64,000 bases of DNA from positions 39,824,527 to 39,888,526 of the forward strand of contig OX485808.1 of the NCBI GenBank assembly GCA_950295325.1, read 5' to 3'. The position numbers were made by a program, and so were the translations under genes. Below, piece by piece: positions 18,803 to 29,944 of this stretch; positions within the stretch are counted from its first letter, which is position 1, and each line of letters begins with the position of its first letter. The notes below the pieces were generated by a model. That model was not told where the DNA came from. It did no database searches and saw only the letters and a program-made list of their open reading frames with translations. The DNA comes from Polytrichum commune (lineage: Eukaryota; Streptophyta; Polytrichopsida; Polytrichales; Polytrichaceae).

Positions 18803-20603
18803 CATAGGACTAATTAGGGCTGAAAAGATGATCACCTTGCCTACATTAAGCTAGGGTTTAGGATTGAGTGCTCTCAAGGTCTAAGAATTCTCAGGCCTAC
18901 CTGCGTTTAGGTTTTAGGTTTTGGAGTAGAGGGTTTAAGAGTTATATCACGAGCTTGAGAACTGAGTTAAGGCACGCACAAGTGCTGATGCAGTGGCGCT
19001 CATGAATGCATCATACGCCTGAAGTAGAGATTCACGATTGCCACAGAAAGCTATATGATGCTTTGACTCGAATGAAGTGGACATAGATTAGAGATATTCC
19101 GATTGTACATGTAGAATGAGATAAGAATGGTATGTAAGAGGATTGAATGGAACAATGAAAGTGGTCCGGGCTCGACCGACTGCAACACTCTAGAATGGCA
19201 TTAATTTGACCTAAAACTTGTTCCACTCATTAATTTTTCCCAAAATCAGAGTCATATAGGACACTTCTAATGTACACAATGTGCAACTGTGCTCATTCAA
19301 GATTATGCTAATTATTATACTTTCTAGGTTTCGCTTGCTTTTTAAATTGACAAGTGCCAACTCTTGAATACTGCGGCGATGACTGTGGGGTTCGACTAAT
19401 TTCAAATCTTGGCCTTTGGTCGCTGATTACTGTATTCCAAATCATAACTACATACGATCATTCTTGATCCTGTCACGAACGACCTCGTTCTACGCAGATT
19501 AAGATGTGAAAGGAATTCACAAGAAAAAGACATAACATCTGTTCACTGCTTTCTACAATACACACCAATCTCAGGCTGGTGCGCCATTCTCCAATCATGG
19601 AAATGCTCCATCAGAGTTGATGGAATTGCAAAACAAATCCAATGAAAGTATGCAACCATTACCTCGAGATTCATTGAAATGAGTAGGCATTACTCAGGCG
19701 GTTCTGGTAAACGTACAGTCCAGCAAGATGAAGGACTTCGCCTCCCAGAGCTTGTGCAGATGAATGAATGAATGAATCCTTGATTCTCCTGAATGAGGAG
19801 ACTGTGCGAATGTTAAGTCGCACACGAGCACCGAATAGATTAATTAATCCTGAACAACACTCGTAGCAAGCACCACTCAATTACTCTGGCGCTATGGGAC
19901 TCACAACTCCAGTGATGAGGAAGAAGGTCGAAGAGAATTACATATATGCAGAACCTACGAACCCTTGGGGGGTGGCGTCGGTACTTGGGATGAATCGGCT
20001 CGCTCGAGATGGTAGACCACATGCTAGCTGAGATTGGAGTGTTGCTCAAGTAGATGTGTAGCCATGTCATAATTAGGATATTAAGCTGCCGAGGCTGCAG
20101 TCACCTACCGATTGCTCAACAAATAAATCAAGAATTTGTTACTTGGCTCTTCGTCTCTCATACATCTATGTTAGTCTCGTGGAGTTTTGCTATGCATCTC
20201 AGCCAACAGCCGGCAATATCTGCCAGGATTCGATGCATTATAGGTTAGGGCTCCTGGGCCTTCATTCTTCAGACTCATTCCTAAGTTGTGAGTACGAGAG
20301 CTTACTGAGAGATCATTGCATTTTATGGAGATCTTAATCCTGCGCACTGCACATTACGTATTCGCGGGGCGGCTGAGTTCCCGCATTTCATCTGCATAAT
20401 TTATAGAGTTGGAGAACTGCCAGACGACCAGCTTGCAGATGAGACATTGTTGAAATTGTAAGTTCTAGAAAAGCGCCTCAGCCCTCTCATTTCTTCTTCA
20501 CTGAATCTATGCTTTCTTTTCGTTTCTTTTCTTTGCATATTCTTTGCGTGAAGAATTGCATGCGAAAAGTAGCCAGCTATGTAATCAAGTTGGTTGCTTC
20601 TTG

Positions 20604-21535
20604 TGACATTATACATTCCTGTCTTCATACTCTTAAGACCGGTTTCCAATTCGTGACAGAATATTCTGGCATGCTTCCTGTTAGAGACATAATCAGCCAC
20701 TAGAGGCCATTTAGTGATCAATTCTAAAACCAGTATTCAGTGATACAAAAAATAGGACTTAGATTAAAGTGTAATTAGCAGATTCGCAAAAATGAATACA
20801 GTTGCACATCATCCACGCGCAGAGTAGCTCATTCATGTCCTAATCATGCATCTGCTTGGAGAATGCGCAATTGTTAATCTGGATCAGCTTTTGGGTCAAA
20901 AGCTTGTAGTCGAGTGTTTCACTCTTCAATCCGAAATGTCAAGCTGCAAATTGAGATCCTAAACCTTAAACTCATATCCTCGATTTCTCAGGAGATAATT
21001 GGACCTGCCAACCCATACCATCGTTTTTCTTTTTCTTTTACTTTTTCTACTCTTTTACTTTTTCTACTCTCACAAGGAGCATTTGGGAAATTCCCGCATG
21101 GGAAAAGGGATGGTTTTCCCACTATGAACATTCCCACTTCGACATAATTCCTTCATTTCTTCTTACGTTTCTCCCACACACAAGAGGGAATTGTGCCAAG
21201 AGGGAATGTTGTAAATCGCCCTTGTATCTTTTGCTCTTAAGGCATATGATCCTGGTCCATACCAATGTACCATCTGTGTTTATAGGATTAGGAACTGCGC
21301 TTATTAAATTAGCCAAATTAGGAGCCACAGCTTAGTGCAGCTCTCAGAATCAAGATTGCCAATTAATGGGCGGAAATGTGGGCTTCTTACTTGTCATGAA
21401 CAAACTTGCATAAACTACGGGAAAGACCGCTGCTAAATGTTTTGCAGTCAACGTAATAGCGATAAAAGTAAAAATTTGCAGCAAAAGTAAACCTTGTGAA
21501 AGTAAAAGTTTGGGTGACCCATATGTCAGTATGCC
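20604..21535. other. Spacer between left arm and Nudix copy 1
   Basis: No gene supported. It contains a pyrimidine-rich stretch (21021-21075) with two copies of TTTTACTTTTTCTACTC. The upstream region of the first Nudix gene begins near its right end. Confidence 0.35.
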
Positions 21536-21542
21536 TATATAT
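21536..21542 (+). promoter_or_regulatory. TATA box of Nudix copy 1
   Basis: TATATAT 114 bp before the ATG at 21656, a typical plant spacing when a short leader is allowed for. The second Nudix gene has no equivalent at the matching position. Confidence 0.45.
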
Positions 21543-21655
21543 GTCATTGCAGCAGAAGGGCACAACATACAATTGCTCCTTTAAGATCCGGCCACAAATT
21601 AGTGGCTGGTAGAGTAACTTTGTGGTCTTCCAAGTCTGGTGAGTGAGGAGTCAAA

Positions 21656-23490
21656 ATGACCACGCTGAGCAGCATCACAACTCTTGTGGCACGAACAGGC
21701 CGTCACCAACAACGCTATGAAGACGGTTACCGTCTCGTTGCAGGGTATGCACATGTTTATTTTCATGTTACCTTTGTTGTTATTGATATGTCTGGGGTGA
21801 CTCGTGCCTTTAGTCTTAGCATGTTTGCCTATAATTTTAGCAGTAGTTTGTATGAACAGTTATGTCCTAAAAATTATGTTAATCTCATATTTGAGTGGCA
21901 TTCTCATAAATATGCCTGGAATTCAAGAGATTCAGTGCTGCAGGGTCATGATTTGAATTTGTTAGAAGGTTGACATTGCGGATCGAACATTTGTAAACAG
22001 GTGCATACCCTATAGGTATACGCCAACAGGAGAGGGCAAGACAATGGAAGTTCTCATGATCTCTTCTCAAAAGGGCCAGGGCCTCTTGTTTCCTAAGGTT
22101 TCAACTTGCTTACCTCTCTTAACACTTACCTTGCATTTCCTTTGATCCTGTGCAAGTCACTGGTGAACATTATTCCAATATGCTTTAAATCCCTCTTTAA
22201 GTTAGAATACTTGAATCCAAATTCTACAGACTTGTTTCCCTCAGCTTTTGAGATTAGTTAGTTGTTAACCTTGTGATCATGTGTTATGGCGTTGCAACAT
22301 TGTTTGAGCGAATTCTGGTGTGATCATGAAGTGTCCTTATCTGGATTTTATGGCTGGTATTTCTGTTAATGATCAGGGTGGTTGGGAAACTGATGAGACT
22401 GTTGAAGAGGCAGCTTGCCGTGAATCACTTGAAGAGGCTGGTGTGCGGGGCATCCTTCAGGTTTCTTTCTTAAACAAGTCTTAAATACCGATGATCATTC
22501 TTATTCTGCAATAGTCTAAACAGATCTGTAGGGGTACTAAGTGCAGTTAGAAATTTCGTAGCTTTGCCAGAAGCAAGCAACACCGGTCATTATGGATGGT
22601 ATCTATCTATCTATCTATATATCAGTTTGGCCCATCCCAATCGATTGAGAAGTTGGACCTTATCAGGTGATCTTCCAATAGCATGCAAATGTTTAAACTG
22701 CATTCTTCTCACATTAGCATCAACTCGTTTTTAACTTGCATATAATTGTTGTAAGTGTGTGGGGGCCAAATCGTAACTATAGAGTTTTCAAATTTGTCAG
22801 AAAAATATTATAACGTTCAAGTCAATTGACTACACAGCAGTGCAGTATTGAGGTACTCGGAGCGGACTCACAGAGATTATCTGTGCCTGTGCAGGGAAAG
22901 CTTGGTTCGTGGGATTTTAAGAGCAAACGGCAGCAGGGAGTTTTCTGTCCCGAAGGGATGTGTCGCGCTCACATGTTTGCATTAGCTGTTACTGAACAAC
23001 TGGAAACCTGGCCCGAACAAGCTCGCCACAGGCAATGGGTAAGTGTCTCCCTCCTATATATAATGGAATATGGCACTCTGTATAATGCATCACGTGATCA
23101 TCTGTGAACTTTGGGGAATTCATGTTCATGGTTATATTGTTTCATCTGACTATGTAGGTGATGCCCATGAGTGTTTGAATGTTGTAGATTCTCGTCGTAT
23201 GTTCACATAGACTTTTATAAAATTCTACAATAATTATTTGGATTCAGATATATTCTGCGTTTCAAATTGTTGTCATATATTCATCTTTGCATGTCCAGTA
23301 CTACTTGTGATGTCGTGCAGCAGTGGTAAGGAGTGTCTGAATCTGGTGGGCGGGGTTGCAGTTTTCTGTATCAGATGCTATTGAGAAGTGTCGCCAGGAT
23401 TGGATGCGCGGTGCCCTCGAACAGTGTGTTTCGTACCTTGCCAGTGCAGGCTCCGATCCTCTTCATCATCCGGCTGCACACCGAACCTGA
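21656..23490 (+). CDS. Nudix hydrolase, plant NUDT12/13/16-like (copy 1)
   Basis: Five exons: 21656-21744, 22001-22097, 22377-22460, 22895-23038 and 23362-23490, all GT-AG and in frame, giving 180 residues. The start is followed by ARTGRHQQRYEDGYRLVAG, typical of plant Nudix proteins of this clade. The Nudix box fills exon 3 (residues 63-85: GGWETDETVEEAACRESLEE), with the catalytic Arg-Glu and Glu-Glu intact; the residue after RE is Ser where the second copy has Ala. The domain continues with LGSWDFKSKRQQG and MFALAVTEQLETWPEQ. Related enzymes cleave nucleoside diphosphates linked to another group, such as diphosphoinositol polyphosphates or diadenosine polyphosphates, using Mg2+. The exact substrate cannot be read here. 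A TATA box lies 114 bp upstream. Confidence 0.88.
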
Positions 23491-24479
23491 TGCTTGCTTC
23501 TGATACTGTCAGCCTACCTGCTGCCAGCTAGTGCTTTTCAAAATGTCATCATGCATGAGGAATTTTGTCATGTCTCACAATGAATTTGGAGACAGGCGAT
23601 TTCAAAAAAAAGATCATGCAGGTTGTGAAATTTAATAGGTTTAGTTCTTGGATCGATCAGCCAACTGAAATTGCTGGTACAGCTTTTCATTCGCCAGGGT
23701 CTTAATTTCTTGGCAGTGAATCTTGCATCGTAAGGTGCACGTAGTCTGTTTGATGGACTTTCTCACCAAGGTAGTGACATAAGTGAGACAAGAACATTGG
23801 AACTCAAATGCACTATGATCACTATTAAATTAAAAAATACGCCTGTATCAGAATACCGGCATGAATGTGAGCCCGTTGGCCTTGTGTTGATCACGGCGTG
23901 CCGTGATGCAACACTATGATCACTATGTCAGATGAATGAACTAGACTAAATTCCTAATTTCCTACAATGGATGACGCATCAGTAAATGTCTGGTCCCTTA
24001 TAAACAGGTAGAAAGTCTATTCCTTGATTCCCCATCCTTCATCACGTTGATCATTCCGTTGGAGATCCATAATATGCAACTGGAGGAGCTATGTACACTG
24101 ATATCATGTGCAATTAGGTTGCTCTACGCTTACATATTAACATTCCACACAATTTTGGATATGTACTGTCACACTAATCAAATGCAATAAATGCTTTTAC
24201 TGTGGTTGTTAAGAAACAAAATATCGATTTTTGTTCTCAGATTTTGACCCAAAGGCAACCTAATTGCACTTGTCAGTGTTCAATTTCTTGTATCAAGACA
24301 GACTCTTTTCACATTTAAAACAGGAAATTTAGCAATGTTCTTGTTTTGGATGCTAAAAACACTGGGCATATATACCTAATTTGACCTTCCTGGTACAAAA
24401 GTGTTGCCTTTCGAGTGCAATTTCATTTGTAATCACGCGGAAAGTATGTAAGATAGATGTGCCTAATTAATTCGGATAC
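23491..24479. other. 3' flank of Nudix copy 1, no gene seen
   Basis: Just after the stop the DNA still resembles the coding end of copy 2 (CCTGATGCTTG, then CCTACCTGCT), showing that this copy once ended further downstream. No other open frame is convincing. Confidence 0.4.
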
Positions 24480-24640
24480 TTTTTCTCGGCACCCACTTCT
24501 TTAGTGATCATATGAAACACAACCTTAGTGCGAGATGGTTATCAAATTTGAATTATGGCCATAGCCATTTGCTTTATAATTTTTGGAGCTCATAGAAATA
24601 TCTTTTCTCGTTATCAATGCAATATAAAATTTACAATAAA
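24480..24640 (+). repeat. Interspersed repeat family, copy 3 (partial)
   Basis: Shares GCACCCACTTCT, a TTTTGGAGCTCATAGAAATATC block and neighbouring words with copies at 12300-12640 and 15080-15450. It is cut off soon after by the TIR element that begins at 24684. Confidence 0.45.
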
Positions 24641-24683
24641 ATATTTGCAACATTTTGAGGGGATCTGTGCCATCAACTTTGTT

Positions 24684-25297
24684 TGGGGGGACATTAAACT
24701 CCCCCCTCACAAACTTTTCGGGGGAAGTAGATTCGGGCAGGGGCATCTGCCCGTTCAGAAAAACCAGATTTTCTGAACCCGACCGAAAACTGATGTCTGC
24801 ATGCCCGCCCAACTTCGAAAGAACCATTGCCCTTGCATTCTTGAAGGCCACTTATCCACAAATCCCATATTGAATGCACTTCACTTGCAAGGTCTAGAAA
24901 ATCCAATATATATGTTCACTTTCATTGAATAAAGAAGTAATTGATTGGGATTTCATTTTCAAAGTGAAACCGCCAAAAAAAATGTAATTAACTTGGAAGT
25001 AAAAAATATTACAAAACCCTCATTAGCACTGAGGTCATAATTTTTGTGACTTATCATTGAAAGGTTTTTTGTCATTCTAAAATGGAACTAAAATTATTGA
25101 TTTATTTTTAATATGTTAAATATTATAGTCTAGTTAAAACCTTCTACTTTCACAAAGTATTCAGATGCATTTAAACTAATTAAATGTGATTGAATGTTAC
25201 TAAGTCTAATTAATTCTGATTAATTCCTATTTGGAGCCCATGCCCGAATCTACCTCCCCTGAAAAGTTAATGGGGGGAGTTTAACATCCCCCTTAGT
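24684..25297. mobile_element. ~0.6-kb element with ~60-bp imperfect terminal inverted repeats
   Basis: The left end runs GGGGGGACATTAAACTCCCC and on through ACTTTTCGGGGGAAGTAGATT and GGGCAGGGGC (24684-24743). The right end (about 25238-25297) carries the inverted complement with scattered differences. The 5-bp string GTTTG occurs next to both ends and could be a target duplication, though the left side is ambiguous because of the G run. The inside is AT-rich with no coding capacity. Confidence 0.65.
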
Positions 25298-27371
25298 TTG
25301 TGCAACTGTCACATAATTGTTGACGAAAATTATCGATTAGTACACTAAAAATTGTATTTAGTGTCACCAATTCTATTTGTCTTGCTCAATACTAATTATA
25401 AACCGCATGTGCAGTGTCACTAACACTAATGGTAAACCTAACATTATTTGTCATTCCTTTGTGAAAAAAAATAGGCATTATGTATTTACGATGTTGCAAA
25501 TATTGTCACTTACTAAGTGTTCTTTCATCCAACTTTCACTCATCCATGACAACATTTCATTATAAACATGGTAAGATACAAAAATTACCACACTTTTGTT
25601 CCAATGATTGACATGGATTTCATCCAAAATTGAGTGTTTTGAAGATCTTGAATTATATTGTTCAAGTCATTTGAGATGAATTGGCCACAAACATATGGGG
25701 GGTCAAGTTTTTATAGTAGATGGATGAGAGGTACATCGTATGCGATAATTGCCTCAACTCTCCAAGCTAATTAGGTGAAGCATTATTCGAATCCATGGCT
25801 TGCTTTTGGGTGTTGGTTTGTAGAGTGTAAATACCCTCTTCTCGCAATATCATAGAGACATATTATCTCAAGGATGAGGTTTGTAGCTGATGGGTGTTGA
25901 AGATTTGGCAGCCTAAGGTAGACATGCCTAATTTGGAAACTGATCTTAATCGCACACCTATATTTGAGCGGTACGTGATAAGGTGTGGCTCCAAAAACAT
26001 ATATCAAAAAAGATGTGTTTAAAAAAGATTGGACTACATGTTCAAAATTTGATAACATTTACAAACTTGACAATCAACATAATTTGGAGGAGACCTATAT
26101 GACCACTTAATAAGCACAAGAGTCTTTGATTTTGATAATGAATAAGATATTCATGTGTACTCCAAAAATCATGAGGAAAAGTGGCTATGGCCTCGATTTG
26201 GATTTGCTCACCATCTCATTCTAATCGCATTTCATATGAATCTGGAAGAAGTGGGCTTGTACAAAAAGTAACCAATTAAGACCCATTTACATTACTTGCA
26301 TCTGAGGAAGAAGTAACCTTATGGATTTTCTAGGTTGTCATCATGTCAAATGCCACATACTTTGGGTGATGTCTACGCATACGAAGTGCAGATACAAACT
26401 GGGGTTATTTTATCAATGAAATAAAATGAAATTGAATTTAAAGTCTAGGAAGTCAAAAAGGCAAATGAAGAAATATTAAGTTTAAGGAAGTTTAAAGTTG
26501 ATTACCCAATACGTGGCTTTTGACTCAAAATGGAGTCCTTGGACAAGGAGAAATTTTGTCTTGAGCAACCATCCATTACAACTAGAACCGGCCTATGTGG
26601 TGGCCATTTTGTTGTAACTGAATGAGTACACGATTGCCTTCCATCATTATAGTCATTTTGGATACTTTGTAATGGATGGTTGTTGGGGACAAAATGCCAT
26701 GTCACCTTTTTCTTAGGCAGGGTTGTGTTTACTAATTTTTTGGAGGGTTATGGGCCATTTTTTCAAAGGGCAAGTGTCCAACCTGCTATCGTTGGTGGCC
26801 AACCACTCTCTAACATGCTACATGTATGAAATTCCACGCTGAGATGATAACACCAGTTGAAGGCAAAATAACTTTCTACCTCCATTTTCCCAAGCTTCCT
26901 AAGATCCAATAAATTATTAGGAACTTCAGATCATTATGCAACAATAAAATGTAGGTCGATGATGTATTGTGTGGTCCACACTAAACAATAAGACGTTCTA
27001 CTTCAATATTTCAATACGTTACCCTTTGAAGCAAACTCATGCATCAACATTTATGTAAGATTATTCTAAAAATAAGAGGTCTCCACATTTGGTTTTCAAG
27101 CAGCATCTACCGAGGGGGACAATAGAAACATTCCCTTTCTATATAGGTGTGTTTTGGATTCATCCTTATTCAACCTCAATAGACAACTATAAATACTAAT
27201 TTGACTTAAAAGAACAAAACCTTGGGTGTTAAATAGTAATCAACGTTTTCATCCCAAGTTGCTAATCGAGACAAAAAGAAGCACGCCACATGGTTTAATT
27301 TTCCGGATACTTGCCAATTCCCGTATATTCATGGTACTAAGTGCGGGCCCAAGTGCATATTAGAATCCCCC
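25298..27371. repeat. AT-rich DNA with an inverted copy of the interspersed repeat
   Basis: From about 25860 to 26270 the sequence is the reverse complement of the repeat family at 12300 and 15080 (for example CTACATGTTCAAAATTTGAT, GACAATCAACATAATTTGG and AATAAGATATTCATGTG). The rest has no gene that I can support. Confidence 0.45.
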
Positions 27372-28110
27372 TTGAATCATGCTAGGTTATTATCCATACT
27401 TATGATGGTAAAGCGGCAACTTCCTCGAGTCGTCGGACTCCGCTGGAATGCGGGCCTGCAGTTGGAAGTAAGTTTGAAGTACTTTTGCGGTGTGATGGCC
27501 GAACAAGAGAAATGGAGTGACGTGGCGGACCGGAGCATCGCAGCCGAGCATCGCACCGGACTCTGGCGTATGTGTCTCTCCGCGCCATCTTCTCCCCCGT
27601 CTTGCTAGCTCTCCAACGAGCCTCTTTGTGTGCAATTCTGTTGTGTGAGTGGCGAGAGTCGCATGTCTGGGGTTTCAAGCTTGCCATACCATTTTCCCCG
27701 CAGTTTCTGGGAGCCTTTTGGTTGTTCCCCCGATCGGGTGCGCATCGTCTCTGTCGTCGCGTTGCTTGTGCTCCTGGAGGCGTGTCCTCACATCAATTGA
27801 TGGCAAATCTGAGTGAGAACGGGGTTTCGTGAGCGGGCGAGCGCTGTGGCGAGGGTTTTGGTTGGCGCTCTTCGTCTCTGTCTCGTTCATTGTTTCTCTC
27901 TGCCTCCCCGGCTATGTGTGCGGAATTCTTGCGTTTGGTGTGGTCGGTGCAAGTGTGAAGTGCATCTGTGGTGGCCTTTTGGCGGGCTTCAATACTTGGC
28001 CAAGCAGCGCCAATTTGGCTGCGACGTCCTTGAGTTGAAGAAGAGTATGGTTAACGCGTCTGCGGATGTTCATTTTATCTTCTTCTTTTATTTGCAAGTT
28101 ATCTAGGTGC
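27372..28110 (+). promoter_or_regulatory. GC- and CpG-rich island, candidate promoter/leader
   Basis: Base composition changes sharply: 27400-28050 is rich in GC and CpG and contains a pyrimidine-rich stretch (CCATCTTCTCCCCCGTCTTG) typical of plant transcription starts. Several frames are open in both directions because of the composition, and none has a recognisable domain. It may be the start region of a transcript running into Nudix copy 2, whose ATG is about 2 kb further on and which lacks a near TATA box. It could also be the start of an unrelated non-coding transcript. Confidence 0.35.
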
Positions 28111-29944
28111 TCTAGAGCTATGTGGCATTTGTGTGTGTGTGAGATCTACGTGTCGGAGTGTGAGAGTGAAGTACATGAATAATTCTTTAGTAATTCGGAG
28201 CAGAGCGTTGAAACGAGGCTGATCTTGTGCAGAACCTCAATTTGCATTAGTCTATCTTCAGCTTGTCGCAGACATTTGCGATTACGACTCTTGGATTATG
28301 ATTTTAGAAGTCTGCCGAACTTTTACACCTTTTTTTAGGAGTCCACCCCTCCTCAGCTACATGTAATTTGTTTTGGTCTAAATAGGGTCTTCACTTGTGC
28401 CCCAGTAGCTCGGGTGATTTTTATCCTTCAAGATCCTGCCGCCAGACGAGTTTGCAGTACGTGCCTCCACTTTTGTAATTGCATTTTGGGTGGTCTTTGA
28501 CTCAACTGGTCATCTGCAACTTCGTGCAAATTACTCTGTAATTACCCTAGCTTTTGAAGTACACATACATGGAGAAGGTTCAGCAGTTCAGAATAGTCAA
28601 AGTCCTTCCACTGGCCTCCTTAATTAGCATGACATGTTGTAGTTGCATCAAATAAAATGTGGCTACCGTAGGACTGGAAGGAGTTATTGTCCATTAGATC
28701 GCGAGGATGGTAGCCAGAGAAATGGAGACAATCTGTGTAGTGAAACGTTTCTCAAGTTGTTGTAGTTACTGCACTGAGCTTCATTGACCCCAATCGCAAA
28801 ATTGCTGGTTGTTAGAAGTGTGAAATAACAAGGTAGACATGGAACACTAACCAATGGTATATATAAGAACCATAATCCTACGAGCTGTGAGATCAGGTCT
28901 CAATTGAATAATAAGGTCGTGTTTGCAAGAACATCATTTGGGGTATGTGTATTTCTTGGTGACCATGTGCTGTAGACAAATTTTTCGTGAACATTTTTAG
29001 TATCTGATTTACATTTTCTTTTTGAATTCATGGCATATTTTCTGTGAGGAATTCACTACTTGGTATTGTGGATTATGCATTCAGCCTCATTGCTAATTTT
29101 CTAATTTAAGGGAAGATTGTTGTGTTTGTCATCTAAATACCTGATAGCGGTACTTTACTCTTGTGTATTCATTGTTTCCTAGACGGACTTTTTATTCTGA
29201 AACACCCTGCCGACTTCCCATGTTTATTGCAGAAACTGGTCTGTGGCGCTTCTTGAATTAAAGGACTTGCAAGGATTAATGTTTTAGTTAGGTAAGCAAT
29301 CAGTTGCAGAGCTGAGGAAAAGCAGAGGCAGTTATGAGTCTCCTTTGATCCAGAATTTCAGTGTAGACAGGAACTAATAGAAAACACAATTTGCTCACTT
29401 CCTGGAGCCACTGGCACTAGATTGAGTTATTGTTAGTGACACTCACCTTGTTATGAATGTCGTCATGTTATTCCTTGCTGACTCGATGCTGAGGCTTCTG
29501 CATTGTTACAGTGCCTATATCCTAGTCAAAGGCTCCTTTGCATGTAAAACTGTTCAGAGTTGTGTGGGTTGATGGACTGAGTATGTTAAGTGCATCAATT
29601 TGATGCTGGCTCATTTCAAAAACCGATGTTTACTAAGGTGAGTGCATGTGTTTGAGGGTTGGAACCTGGTAGTATGTTCCTCAAAGAAGTATGTTTTACT
29701 GGGGAAGGGAGTCTGTCTAACTTTTAGAGCCGAATTTAAAATTGTCACACCCATGATTCTGTTTGGGTGTCCATATCTCAAACGTGTATTTGATTGCAGA
29801 GCATATTTTCCTCTACTGGGTGCACAACAAATAATTGTTCCTCTACGATTCTGCCACATATTAGTGTTTGGTAGAGCAGAAAAGCCATTCTGTCTTCCTC
29901 CCAAGGGGCAAGTGAGTAGAGTCAAAATTGCCACGGCAGGCAGC
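28111..29944. other. Stretch between GC island and Nudix copy 2
   Basis: No gene recognised. The last ~120 bases (from about 29825) match the upstream flank of Nudix copy 1 (CCACAAATTAGTG / CCACATATTAGTG, then TGAG...GTCAAAATTGCC against GTCAAAATGACC). The duplication therefore includes some 5' flank, but the ATG of copy 1 is ATT here. Confidence 0.45.

Larger units (their letters stand above)
16513..20603 (+). repeat. Left arm of a ~4.1-kb inverted duplication
   Basis: This segment is the reverse complement of 34780-38865, in order and nearly without large gaps. Sampled matches are the GTTGAGCACTTGATCGAGTG block at 17056 against the right arm near 38300, the RING fragment at 18590 against 36810, and GTTGGAGAACTGCCAG at 20408 against 34955. 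The coordinate pairs all sum to about 55,370-55,400, which shows colinearity. Similarity is lost at about 16513 outside and 20603 inside. By eye about nine in ten bases agree in sampled stretches. The arm carries a broken RING gene and, downstream of it, a further minus-strand open frame at 17770-18021. Confidence 0.9.
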
